Shown here one piece after another: positions 1 through 11,113 of a stretch of DNA of 64,000 bases. The translations under genes and the position numbers were made by a program. The notes below the pieces were generated by a model, which saw only the letters and a list, made by a program, of their open reading frames with translations, ran no database searches and was not told the DNA's origin. How positions within the stretch are numbered: position 1 is the stretch's first letter; each line of letters starts with the position of its first letter. Source of the DNA: Apostichopus japonicus (taxonomy: Eukaryota > Echinodermata > Holothuroidea > Aspidochirotida > Stichopodidae); the NCBI RefSeq assembly GCF_037975245.1, contig NC_092571.1, positions 13,480,917 through 13,544,916 on the forward strand. The letters are read 5' to 3'.

Positions 1-879
1 TAACATGCTTTTACCTGATTTCTTCATCAAACAAATCGAAAGTCCATTAAAAATAACACTATTGCCTGTGAACCTCTGTTACATCACAGAGGTGTCTACA
101 ATAGACACATAGTTCAATTAAATCAAAGCCAAATAACAGTAAAAATGATATTCTGAACCTTCATTAACGCCTGTTTCTCACTTTTAGCTAACGTAGCTGT
201 TTGTGCTAACCAACGGTAATAACAAGATCCAAACATACAGGTATCATTTGATACCACTTTACTGGTTATATAAGTATTAAGTATTATCATATGATTTTAA
301 ATCGGTATGTGAACAATATTCAGAGGTTTGATTGACGCCTGTTTCTCACTCTCAGCTTACGCAGCTGTTTTGGATGATCAAAGGTACTACATACACGTAT
401 TATTTTACCTTTAGTAATGTTTCATCTGGTATAATAGTCTACGGGGACCTAACTATGGAAATGCTATAAGGCAAGACACGATTAACTTTATAAAACTTTA
501 CAATGTATGTTTTGAAAATCCTATTACCAACGTCTACAAGGTGATAGTCACAGCCAAGCCACTTATCTCATATACTTTGATTCTAGATAGGCGTATTGAT
601 GGCAGTTCCATGTGTACTCAATATTATAATATTCACTTAAAATGATTGCTTATTAGTGGACCCCAATAGATCCCGCAACAACATAGGACTCTTTCCATTA
701 TAGAACTTTTCCTTAACTTCATAAAATCAACGATATATAAATATTTCAGTTCAACATATATCCAACTGTTTTTAAGCTGTGCGTTAACGTTCCCGCAGAC
801 ATATTCTGCAATTGTTATAGTTAAATGTTTAAGATTGTAAACCCCAAATCCTGCAGATACGAAGGACAAGTCCAAGTTT

Positions 880-2640
880 TATTACTCTGTTTGGTATCAC
901 TTACTATTGAATCCATGATTCATCAGTAAATTTTCGGGCAGATACGTCACCGATACGATACAATTCGGTATTGTTCAGCTCTAATCGAAGTACTTAATGA
1001 TATTTGTATGACATTGAAATCATATGGAAAGAGAAAGTCACATCATCCCATGACAGAAAACAATATTTCATCTCATAGTTGCTTCATCTTGACAAGAAAA
1101 TCCATTCAGTGCCTTCGTGAAACGTTATCAGGAACATTTCGAAAAATAAACCAGGAAGACGGGAAGACTCCATATTGGATTATTCCAGTTTACAAAAATC
1201 TTCAAATGGCTTTATACGTTGTACGTTAACTACCATGCCTTTCATAGCTTAAAGACTTTTCCATCGTACACAAAAGTACGGACAGATATTTCTCCGGTGT
1301 GCACACCTCGGTGACATTCCACTCAAATCTAAGTACATCTTTATGATATTTATATGAAGAAGAAATATTAGAGAAGGCAATGTCAAATCATAAAACTTCG
1401 AATAAGAACAGGTTAACCTGATAGTTGATCTATCTTCACTATAAAACTAACGATAAGATCCCTTTGGAAAATGACGCTAGCAGGAAGAATACGAGGAATA
1501 ATATAGAAAATGTTAAATCATTACGTTGCAAGATTTCGTCTCAATAAAATTCGACTGTATTTAGGCTGTGCGTTAACGATGTTGCCGCAAATCTTTGTTT
1601 TTTAACAATGGCCTGTTCCGTCAAAAGATTAGCATTGAACAACCTAAATTTGGTTATATATAATTTACGTACTATAAATATTAATATGGAAAGCAAAACT
1701 CATATCCTACAACCAAAGAAAAAACTGTTGATCTGATAGTTGGTCCTCCTTGACAATAAAAATATAAAAAAATTCAGGGAAATGTCGTTCGTTGTGTTCC
1801 TGCTAACGACATTTCCCTGAATAAACCAGAAAAATTGAAAATTTGTTCATTATAAAAACTTAGTTTAATTAGGATTGAAAACAAATCATGAACTTACGAT
1901 GGATAATCTCCACGTTAGTGCTTCTTACCAAACAGCACTAGCCAACTAGCCCATTCTTACAAACAAAAATCAAACTCCATGTGAGTATTCTACTTGAAAT
2001 GCATAACGCTTGAATCTATGATTCACATCCCAAAACAGCTGATTGTACGCAACACTACGGTCAGATTTGTCTCCGGTGTAAGTCATCCCCATGAGTTTCA
2101 ACACGAAAGGAACATTTCATTGTACACAAAAGAACGAACAGATATGTAGCCGCTCTGTGATGTCTCGGTGATATTCAACTCTAATCTAAGTACTATATAA
2201 TATTTATATATAAAATTAGACCAGGCCACACAATAGAAAGACAGGCGAATAACAAGATATTGATTTCATAGTTCATCCATCTTGACAATAAAAATACAAT
2301 CAATATTCTCGAGAAAAAGTGCATTTTCCTTTTTAAAATAGTTTAGAAGGTGTAGGTTTGAAAGAAACAAGAAAACATGATCATATTCACTGTGTGAGTA
2401 TTCTTCCCCGAGCATATAATCTTTGAATCAAAGATACATCTCCGAGAAAACAGCCGATTGTACGCAACACTACGATCAGATTTGTCTTCGGTGTAAGTCA
2501 TCCTCACGAGTTTCAACACTAATCTAAGTACTATATAATATTTTTATGAAAACGAAACATTTGTAAAGGGGAAGTGATATCTACAGCCAAACAACGTATT
2601 ATTGATTTTTAGTTGCGTTAATAACAGAGAAATCATTATG
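880..2640 (-). pseudogene. String of six decayed V-type Ig exon fragments (block A)
   Basis: On the minus strand this region repeatedly resembles the first exon of the Ig genes at 8605-9391 and 13489-14314. Fragments lie near 900-1140, 1260-1500, 1640-1800, 1890-2100, 2105-2335 and 2380-2640. Recurring landmarks are the TGACAA...GATC(C/T)ATC block around the N-terminal cysteines, the AGTACTATATAATATT block at the TA-rich strand, the CTCCGGTGT block and the GTGTGAGTATTCT block. All are interrupted by stops and small deletions, and none reaches the DAGTY part of the domain. They lie on the coding strand of the TM exon at 3501-3585, downstream of it. Block B has the same arrangement with more members. 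Confidence 0.7.
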
Positions 2641-2744
2641 TTGTCCCGTTTTCTAGTTGCAGGTTTAGGATTAAAAAAAACAAATCATGGAAGTAAGATA
2701 GATAATCTCCGCTTCAAATCGTATCAAACATCATCGCATTGTAC

Positions 2745-2991
2745 TTTTTACGTGACCCGTCCTGTGGGAACCAAAACATCACGGCCAAACGGCACTGAGA
2801 ATCAAATCGCCTCTCATAAACAGAACTCACAGCCCAAACAAGCCAGAAACAAAAGGCTTACCACCTCCCACCCGAACATTCAAAGTGCTACAAACGGACG
2901 ACCAGCCCGCAATGAAACAAACTGCCTTTCCCAGTTTACCAGCGCCCGTAGAAGGCAACCCAGATAAACGGCGAAAATCACCTGCAACCTG
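2745..2991 (-). mobile_element. 3' end fragment of Tx1-like LINE (block A)
   Basis: The stretch matches the 3' end of the LINE at 30129-31816: the TTTTTACGTGACCCGTCCTG start, the CACGGCCAAACGGCACT block, and the AGATAAACGGCGAAAATC block that encodes the C terminus of the reverse transcriptase protein. It is reverse oriented and 5'-truncated. The same fragment sits at 57514-57800, so it predates the A/B duplication. Confidence 0.8.
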
Positions 2992-3000
2992 ATTATCTTC

Positions 3001-3199
3001 CGCATAAGGGTACTTTTTAAGAAAAAGTCGCCCAGGAAAGAAAACCAAACTACCGAACGACTGATCCGTTCTCAACCCTAATACCCTTGCATCGGGACTG
3101 TGACTGTGTGATCATCGTCAGGTGTGCATCACCATTCCCCTCGAAAGGGAACCGAAACCAAACTACACATGATCTTAGCCAAAAGGGCGTATAAGGGTA
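3001..3199 (-). mobile_element. U2-snRNA-headed SINE-like insertion, copy a, with target-site duplications
   Basis: The element (3013-3187, minus strand) begins with CCTTTTGGCTAAGATCATGT, which is U2 snRNA from about nucleotide 13. A TTCCCTTTCGAGGGGAA hairpin and a shared 110-bp body follow, then a GCCCAGG/CCTGGGC-type end and CTTAAAAAG. It is flanked by CGCATAAGGGTA (3001-3012) and CGTATAAGGGTA (3188-3199), a 12-bp duplication with one mismatch. The duplicate block at about 57804-57816 has the site without the element. That filled/empty pair shows it moved as a unit after the A/B duplication. The 5' truncation fits target-primed reverse transcription. Confidence 0.85.
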
Positions 3200-3500
3200 A
3201 TACTTTTCAAAAGCATTTGGCAGCCAGTGTGAAACTCACAATGTTATAAACTTTATGATAAGTATGAAAGACTGAAAATATATGCATTCACATGTTCGGA
3301 AAGATAATTCGTCAATCATAGCATAATCATGTAAATTATTCTGGATAATGAACGCCAAAGTACATAAAATAGTATTAATCATCTATTCCTGTTAACTAGT
3401 GATACATATACACAAGGCATACTTTGAATGAACTTATATGTAGTTACAGTCATAGTTGAACTATTTTTACTGTAGATGTATAGCGTATAACTTTGCTTAC

Positions 3501-3585
3501 CTGTAGACATATACGATGGCTATCACAGAGACGACGAATATTACGGCAATTACGATCATCACCAACGTCATTATGTTCTTCGTGT
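3501..3585 (-). CDS. Transmembrane exon of Ig-type receptor gene (block A)
   Basis: On the minus strand a TTTCTGCAG acceptor is followed by 85 bases and a CAG/GTAAGC donor. In the phase-1 frame the exon encodes TKNIMTLVMIVIAVIFVVSV and then IAIVYVYR: a hydrophobic helix of about 23 residues followed by Arg, as expected for a type I membrane protein turning into the cytoplasm. Entry phase 1 fits the phase-1 donors of the Ig exons at 6693-7004 and 8605-9391; exit phase is 2. The exon is conserved without a stop in the duplicate block (58022-58106), which argues that it is used. Cytoplasmic exons of this copy would lie left of the window. Assignment to a particular Ig gene is inferred. Confidence 0.75.
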
Positions 3586-3829
3586 CTGCAGAAATGACAG
3601 TAAGATGCACAAATATATTAACATCAGCAACCAAACTACGTCAGTCGATTAACTTCACCGCACTTGGGTTCATGTTCTTGTGATTTCAACATGACATACT
3701 TTTGTTTATAACATATGTACTAACTTTGTAAAATGTTACACATTTGGAAATTTGGCTTAGAAACAAGATTTTGTCGAATTGATTTTTTTGCACCAATTAA
3801 AAATTGCCCAAACGAGGTAGGTTTGCTCG

Positions 3830-4760
3830 CAGTGTGGAATGGAGGGTTATGTATTTCGCGCCTGCCCCTCGTCGTATGTAGTAAAGGCGAAACGCGAGGA
3901 GCAGCCGGCAATGGGATATGCTCTGCTTCCAGTTTCGAAGGGTTCTAGACAGGGTAAAAAGATGGAGGTCCCGGTGCCCACTGTGTATCCCTTGTTGATA
4001 CTGACCCCTTAACGAACCCAGCAGATCACCCTACTGTCACTCGCTTCCCGTAACCTCTCCGACAGACGATTCCACCAGTCTGTCGAACAGTGACTTGGTC
4101 TCTTTGAAATCGTGTCCTGATTTTATGAGGTCGGGAGCCCTCTCTGAAGAGGTCGACTTCATGTGATTCCGTTGAGGAATTATGTAACAGAACCCGCGTA
4201 AAATGGTTGGAGCCCTCTTTATTGTCAAATGTTTTACTTCATTTGGTCTGGTAAAACAGAACTTTTTAAAGGGGTGGTTTTATATCAGACTTTCGTCACT
4301 GGGGATTCGGGTGTGGTATATTTGCCCAGCAAACAGCAAACTATCAACTAAGGCAACTGTTCGTAGCAGTAGAAAATGAAGGTTTGCCATATTCGTATTT
4401 TTGCAGATTTTGGGGTGGCTTGCATGTGCGTCGGAACCACAACGTAGTACGCCATCTGATGTTATTGTTAGCATTATTGAAACATTGCGTTACCAATAGC
4501 CTTCTGTGGATTTGTCTCGGCCTTCTAATATTCAGAAGATCATATTAGAACAAGCTGTTTGACCGAGCTGTCCGCACAGAATCGTCATCCGACCGATGTA
4601 TGGCGATCTATTTATTCTAGGTTACATAATACAAGGCTTTTTCGGACATTATTACTGGTGACCGATCATGGTCAGTAATGCAGAGTTTTGTATTTTAATG
4701 GATTGATCAGTTGCTGATAGTTTAGTTACTGTGTGTAGGGTTTGGTGACGTTTTGTATTC
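3830..4760 (+). mobile_element. Broken Tx1-like LINE, internally deleted (block A)
   Basis: The left part (3830-4232) has stretches such as SLSNSDLVSLKSCPDF and GALSEEVDFM, typical of a LINE coding region but with many stops. The right part (4235-4760) matches the C-terminal half of the Tx1-like reverse transcriptase protein at 30290-31814, including the FWGGLHxRR and VHSRL regions, in several frames. Compared with block B, the endonuclease and central RT regions are missing, so copy A has lost about 2.7 kb at 4232/4235 or B has gained material. It is dead as a gene. Confidence 0.65.
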
Positions 4761-6692
4761 CGCTTAGCGCATTACCTAAAAGCATCGGCAAACAACAAAT
4801 CGATGAAAGCTACAACCGACGATGTCTGGTTAAAGAAAATAGAAGACATAAAAATGATTGCATTTTGAGATAAATGGCAAACCGAGAGTTGAAATGTTAA
4901 ATAACAAAAGTGAATTCGTGTGTTGTTCTACCTGGAATGTATTGAAAAGAACCCCTTCAAAGAAAAATCTCTGTTTGTCCGATACAATTGTCAATCACTT
5001 AATTGATCATAAAAGGAAGATAAAAACATCGTGCTTTTGTTTCGTTGTTTAACATTGTTTGACCTTGTAGTAATAAGAAACAATGAATGAAGTAATTTCC
5101 TCCTCGAATCAAACAAACTATTCAACTTGTTTACCTGTATGTAGGAAAAACAATTGAAAGCATAACAAGCTCCAATACGTTGGAATTACATTTTCTCACA
5201 AATGGCATTAATAAAGATTCTTTAAGAAAAGTATAGTAGATTAACTTGTGTTTAAATGCTTTTAGAAGTTATGACAAATGAATCCTAATAATACTAATTA
5301 ATATTAATGTGGTGATTGTATTCATTGATCAATTATCATTTAAACTTACTTTCGTGAACAATTTACTATTTCTTTTAAATAGTACTCGTACTTTTTCAAA
5401 CAACTTAATTATTGTGTGCACCAAATCACTTCTGACTTTCCCTTCGATTGGAAAAGGTAGCTTGTGTGAGCTAGATGAAGGTTTTATTTGATTCTCGTTA
5501 TAAGTGGAATTAAACTAAATGAGGGTATTTCTGTTTTGAGAACATCAAAATCATGGATCTCTCTTTCTAAATCACGTCCAAATAATATTAAACAAAATTT
5601 GACTTGTTAGGATAGATACAAATTAAACCCTGTCTGTTCTTTTTCTGGTGATCCTATGTTAGCTAGATTTAACGAAATATTAGACTAAAACTTTAATGAT
5701 CTTCCAGGCAAGATTAGAGCGTGTTGCATAGTTACATAATGATAAGGTCACATGAGATGCATTTCTAAAGAAACTGTTAGATGTGCTGCAGTGATAGTGC
5801 TTGAGATGACAGTGCCATGGATTCAGTTGTATTTTGGATGATAAACGTCCAACACAAATACTGACATTAAACAAAACATAATATACAGTTTCCTTTAGTC
5901 AATAGTTGTGACAAAAGCACCAAACAGTTTAGTTTTTGATGTTTTTCCATATTATTTGTTATCTATATTTAATTATTTTGGGAGTAGTATATCCCTTTAA
6001 AGCTGTGGTGAATCTTACTTGCATCTTCCCTCGTCTCACAACATACTAATGAGATCATTACGTCTTGCCCCCCCCCCCCCTCTCCCTCAAAGGAACTATT
6101 AGGTCAAAACCACGTTTTTCATTTGACGTCATGAGAATTACCATCAAGCTTGAAGTATTTTGAAAGTTTGTCAAGTGTATCTTCTATACAGGCTCATATT
6201 TTAAATCCATCTATGAATCCTAGGATGCCGTCTTTCATTACAATTTTGAGGTACGCAATGACACCATACTGAAAAAATTATTCTCCAGATTTTGCAATTT
6301 GTAACATGGGAATACCAACAATTTGCTTAGGTTTTGTTCCCCTAAAATTCACAGTATTTAATATCAACACGTTGTACGTGTTTCTGTACGTTTAGGTTGA
6401 ACGATTCAAATAATATGTACAACAAAGTAAGGTTGCATCTTGAATGAGTTTCAAAAATGTGGTGACTCAGGAACAGGACCTCTCCATCTCACACTATACC
6501 TAAGGTCAGAGAAACTGGAGTGATAAAAACACGCGTACAAATATTCATTACAGCTTAATACTTTAATATGTTTCATAAACTCTGTTGTTTGTATTGTTTT
6601 CTCTAGTATTTGGAAAGTGGGTTAAGAAACTGTCTGCCAGCAGTGTTCTTACAAACTTCATAATATACAAATATCATAGAGTAATGACTAAC
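4761..6692. other. Noncoding stretch shared by duplicate blocks; C13 run
   Basis: No supported exon was found. The AT-rich sequence pairs with 62080-63960, and 4920-5230 also pairs with 49180-49530, so parts exist in three copies. A run of 13 C lies at 6068-6080. The right edge (6603-6660) is the intron beside the Ig2' exon and matches 63893-63960, which shows that block B continues past the window. Confidence 0.7.
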
Positions 6693-7004
6693 CTTGATCG
6701 GTTTTAGAGATGTTAAACTCACATCTTTGTGAATACTGTGATGTAGCAAGGGACTCCGACGGTTCCTGAGTAGCGATGCATCCAATGGTTGAGTTCTGAT
6801 CACAAGAAGTAACGTACACTGAAACCTCTTTAGTTCCGTTATTATCTGTGTAATGTTTCTGATAATCACAGCCATCGGGTTTGATTACTTCCAGATTTAT
6901 CGGTGGATACCCGTCTGTTATTGAACAAGATAGGACGACGTGGTATGATGCAGATGGAGATGAGGACGGGCCTTCACAAACAAGAGGTGTAGGAGGCTGG
7001 TAGA
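6693..7004 (-). CDS. Solitary second-Ig-domain exon (Ig2'), phase 1-1
   Basis: On the minus strand TCTTTACAG is followed by 312 open bases and an AAG/GTTAGT donor. The translation is close to the second Ig domain of the gene at 13489-14314: VYQPPTPLVCEGPSSSPS, LSCSITDGYPPINLEVI, VTSCDQNSTIGCIATQ and RCEFNISKTDQ. The two core cysteines and the NISK end are kept. Entry and exit are both phase 1, so it could splice between the exon at 8605-9391 and the TM exon at 3501-3585 as an extra Ig domain. It could equally be the surviving half of a broken copy, because sequence just upstream (7005-7100) is a damaged V-domain end. Confidence 0.6.
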
Positions 7005-7100
7005 CTGTAAAGAATTTATATATGTAATGAGTGTAAAGAGTAAACGGGAGTTATCATCAGTCAATGATAGACGATTGAAGATGGAGTAAGTGAAATCAGC
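7005..7100 (-). pseudogene. Deleted V-domain remnant beside Ig2'
   Basis: This matches the end of the V domain of the gene at 13489-14314 (FSILN then the SLTDDDS region), but about 27 bases coding the DAGTYH strand are missing and the frame is shifted. The rest of the V exon is gone. The flanking block 7335-7445 matches 14900-15030, which implies a deletion of about 0.8 kb of V sequence relative to that gene. Confidence 0.65.
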
Positions 7101-8604
7101 CGTTGTTACTTAAGGAAGGTAGCACGAGTAATCCTCATTAACTTAAGTAAATTTTTATTGACAGCGAACATTCCCTCCTTTACCTTCATTATACAAAAAA
7201 TGACATTGCCAATTAAAATTTGCCGACATAATGTGGAGCTAGAAATGTAATATACCAATATTACGTTAAATCACAATATTTAAGTGGTGCACTCGTTAAA
7301 TAAAATACAAGGACTTAATGTAAAGAATGTAAAAGAAACTGGCGATGCTCTCACATGCAATATCAGACTTAACATAACTCCGTGAGCATTCTACCTTAAT
7401 CAGCTATGAATAATTGACGAATGCTTCCACAATGTGACGTTACATTGTAGACATACACCTACGCCTCGTCATATGCATGACTAAGTTAAATATATTTCAT
7501 CTAAAGCATTAAGCAAAAGTATTAATAGAATACTCCCGGAGTAACCCTTTCGAACCACTAATAATATACTATAATAGAATATCCTGTTTACAGATAAAAT
7601 CAATTATATTATATTTATCGAGTTTTTGAGATGCCACAAAAACGAGATTAGAACACACAGAAGCTATCCTTAAAAATTTTTGCACAGACTGAGAGAGTAA
7701 TACTGTATTTAATGTATTAATAATCTTGTTACGAGTTCACTGTTGATGCATATACAGTTAGCAAACGTATCTGATACTTGAGTTAGTGGGGGATAAAAAC
7801 ATTGAAATACGAAAATGTTGTAAGGCAAGACAAGATTGACCTTAGAATACGTTACTATGTACAAACTCATAGTTACATCCGAACTACTTGTACTTGTTTG
7901 TAGACATGTTCATTCATGGCTATCGCCTTCGGTAAAAGTATATTAAAAAATTGTGGTTTGATCAAGGCGGTTCATCATTACTTTATATGATATAGTACTC
8001 GTGTTTTCCAAGTGCTATTCCAAGAAGGTGATGCAGTTGTCATATATCACTAGTGTGACCTGTCTTATTTTATTAGATCAAAGAGCCGCTGTCATCGGGC
8101 CGTGATTATCAGACTGATATATTATATTCATATATTTGATATGAGACGGAATTGATCTTCAGCGTGATAAAAAATGGCAAATCAGACCTTGTTGTTAACT
8201 GCCTGGACTGCTTTTTTATAAGTTGTTGTATTTTTTCGTTTAATGTGATAGCGTCTGTCAAGACGATAAGGTTGTGTGCCGTAAATTTAAAACTACCTGC
8301 CGACGGAGAAATTATTCAAAATAAGATACTGTGAAATTATCAATATCCCACAAAATGTATGTTGAAGTGATGGGTGATAAATATATTTGAATTCGATCCA
8401 CAAATAATCCACACATATTTCATATCTTTGTTTTTCTCCATAATTTAAGGAAGAACTGGAAATAGCAATGAAAATTTGGTATCATCAAACATAACTCGCA
8501 AAGTATGTGTTTTGCCACTAAAATCATGAGACGAGATATGTAAATCGTAAGACACCGGTGATCTAGAACGCTGGAAGCAGATATCAGATAACGGTATGGC
8601 TTAC
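7101..8604. other. Intergenic/intronic sequence with a diverged duplicate patch
   Basis: No gene is supported here. 7335-7445 resembles 14900-15030, a trace of tandem duplication of the whole Ig gene unit. The rest is AT-rich with no recognised repeat. Confidence 0.5.
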
Positions 8605-9391
8605 CTGCATATGTCTTAGGAACTTCCCAAGCACAACTATCAAAGAAACCTGTGATGAACATGAAGTCTAAGTGTTTCTGGGCGGCAACACAGCCCACTG
8701 TTAAATTACCACCACACGAGGTGATGTTAACAATTACCACATTAAGGTTACCCTCACGTGAAAAATGTTTCTTAAAACTACAGTCTTTTGGTTCAATAAC
8801 GTGCAAGTCTACAACTGGATATGCGTCTGGAATGGAACATGTCAGTTCAAATTTATAGTCATTATTCGGATGTAAAGTAAGATTTTTCCTTTCACAGAGG
8901 AGAGGTGAAGGAGGATGATAAATGGTAAACAGACGGTAAGTATGTCGAGCGAAAGGTATTTTATCGATGTAATCGAACAATGACACGTGGTAGGTTCCAG
9001 CATCTTCTGGTTTCAGGTTAAGGATTGAAAAACCAAAGTCATAAAAATACGATGGATAATCTACGTGTGAGTATTCTACTTGAAAGAAATAACGATTGAC
9101 TGTGTGATTATCATCCAGAAACAACAGTTCAGTGTAAGAAAAAGTACGGGTAGGTGTATCTCCGGTGTGGGCCATCTCGGTGAAGTTCAACTCTAATCGA
9201 AGTGTATATATATATTTATATGACAAAGAAATATCTGGAAAGGCAAAGTCACATCCTACAACCGAATAACAGTCTGTCGATTTCATAGCTGGTCCATCTT
9301 GACAATTAAAATCACAATCGCTACACTCGGAAAAAGACATTAACTGCAACATCAGGAAGAAGAAAATATCAGAAAAATGTACAACCTCCAT
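8605..9391 (-). CDS. Ig-type secreted/receptor gene 1, signal peptide + V-like + Ig2 exon
   Basis: The exon encodes 262 residues plus one base up to a GCAG/GTAAGC donor (phase 1). Residues 1-22 form a hydrophobic signal peptide. A cysteine motif follows (Cys26, 30, 41, 47; CDFNCQDGP then CYSVVGCDFAFP), then a V-like fold with NRYFFQVEYS and DAGTY at 130-134. The usual F-strand Cys after that motif is replaced (YHVS). From about residue 158 a second Ig domain has Cys185 and Cys234 plus extra cysteines. Several N-glycosylation sites (NFT, NLT, NIT) are present. The start is the first Met before the hydrophobic stretch. The next exon could be 6693-7004 or the TM exon at 3501-3585; both are phase 1. 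Function unknown; immune recognition is only inferred from architecture. Confidence 0.8.
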
Positions 9392-11020
9392 TTTTTGAAG
9401 AGATCATATCTTACAATATTTACGCTGTGCGTTACTATTACCGATGCTTAGCTCTGCAGTGTAGTCTTCTTTCGATAGAAACCAATAGAAAATATTTGGT
9501 ATTCTAGAAGAGATTAAGGTTCGTGCGCATGTACGGAAGTGTTCAGAACATGTAATATCAATGTAGCCACGCGTCTAAGATCGCTGATACTAAAATGGTA
9601 AAATAAAATATATTAGACAGTCTTTTTCAATGAATTTATACAAATTCCCTTTCTTTGCTGATGGTACGATCTGTGTCTATAATTTTGGAAGAACAACGTA
9701 TTCTTCTGAGCCTCTTTCATTAACTTGAAGTTTGCCTGATGGGAAGTGGTTGGTAGTTGTAGTAACTATGAAAGAATGCAACAAGGATGGCATCTTATTT
9801 ACAAACATTTGACACAGTTCCTTGAACACCCGGGTTTTTTATTCATGACAGCAGATACTAAGTAATATAATCGAAATGTATTTAAAAAAAGGTCAAATAG
9901 TAAGGGGTACCCGAGAAATATGAGACTAACAATAAGTTGTATTCATTATTAAATTTATACAACACCTAATTGTATTCTGGTCATTTGATTGGTCAATTGC
10001 TCGTTGATTGCATGCAAAATCCGCTCTATTCCACTCTATGAAATAGAACCATGGGTTATACTTTTTTGATAGCACTTTTGTCAATGGTAAGAGAGCAGAG
10101 AAACCTGTCTGTTCAAAACAATCTGTTGAATGAGTGCATTTTACATCCAATTATATCTTTCAGCTCATGAAATATTTGCACTATTGCACTCATAACCATT
10201 CATTGTTTGTATAATATTTAATTAAGTCCGTTAATAAATCGCCCCAGGACAACCCTGGCTGTCGACGTCAATGTCTGTATAGTTCGTCAACATTTGACAT
10301 CAAAATCGTTTATAAGCGTAACAGACTCTACAGTATAGACGCGAAATGAGTTGTTGGGCGCCCGGAATACATTCCGAGAAGCCATTATTGCATACGGTTA
10401 TTACTCGTAGTATTCAACATATTAAATTAATGAGTAATATATTTTGTTAATTTATTGTTGACTCATAGCACTTGTTTGTTCTCGTTTATCCAGGATGACG
10501 TTATTTGTCAAGTTGCTCTTGTTTAATTATGCACAAGTTGGGCAAAATTTCAGTTTAAAAGAACGAAAATCTGTATATCGACCGTCAATGAGATAATAGT
10601 AATTCATTACCTTACGAATTGAATTGGTTGTTTTTGGTACCTTTATTTATGGCAAAAGAGGCAAGGCGAAGGAAAATACAAGCTGAACGAGAAAGAAAGT
10701 GAACTTGAAATTAATCCCAAAAGTCGACGCTTATCACAGAGATATGCTAGAAAAAAAAACGAGGACATATTTGTACCCAAAGGTTCTTTCAACGTGTTCA
10801 GTTCATGACGATTGTGTACAAATATGTTTTCGTTTTCGTAACAGAACTTATAAGTAATAGGCGTAAACACTTCTGAGAATATATAGAAAGATGCTTCTAA
10901 CTGTTATTAATTACAATGTTGTGTATATTTTAAGCTCATATACGCTCTCTGTCCTTCTTCACGTCTTTGTCGACTGCTTTCTACAAAGAATCCTGACAAC
11001 AACAAATATGAGAGTGTGCC
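9392..11020. other. Upstream region of Ig gene 1; no further gene seen
   Basis: The first 70 bases upstream of the start (9400-9460) share the GCTGTGCGTTA block that also lies between the V-fragment copies near 780, 1570, 54575 and 55420, so the fragments carry 5' flank as well as coding sequence. The remainder is AT-rich sequence without supported exons. Confidence 0.5.
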
Positions 11021-11024
11021 GTCA

Positions 11025-11112
11025 TATTACCAGAATACACTTCCCACTAACTGAACAAGAATAATGGGTTTTAATTTACCTATCGAATTTTGTTTACAGA
11101 AACAGATGTGAT
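11025..11112. repeat. Direct repeat, left copy (partner 12510-12602)
   Basis: About 90 bases, beginning near CCAGAATACACTTCCCACTA and continuing through the ACTGAACAAG and GGGTTTTAAT words to the TTTACAGAAA block, recur at 12510-12602. The pair brackets the tandem duplication and the minisatellite. Confidence 0.7.
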
Positions 11113-11113
11113 T

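Larger units (their letters stand above)
1..6900. repeat. Segmental duplication, block A (partner of 54060-63960)
   Basis: Read left to right, this block matches the right end of the window in the same orientation. It contains, in order, a string of V-exon fragments, a LINE 3' fragment, the TM exon, a broken LINE and a long noncoding stretch. Anchor pairs are 305 with 54070, 640 with 54450, 2745 with 57514, 3501 with 58022, 4240 with 61480, 5100 with 62460 and 6603 with 63893. Block A is shorter because it lacks stretches present in B (55865-56330, 56555-57035, 57312-57395 and most of 58780-61480). It carries one extra insertion, the U2-headed repeat. A local repeat of about 165 bp spacing (163-213 and 329-378) lies at its left edge. 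Confidence 0.85.

Noticed and set aside
880-2640. Recombination signal sequences beside the V fragments
   Set aside because: I looked for CACAGTG-type heptamers with nonamers at 12 or 23 bp near fragment ends and saw none consistently placed.
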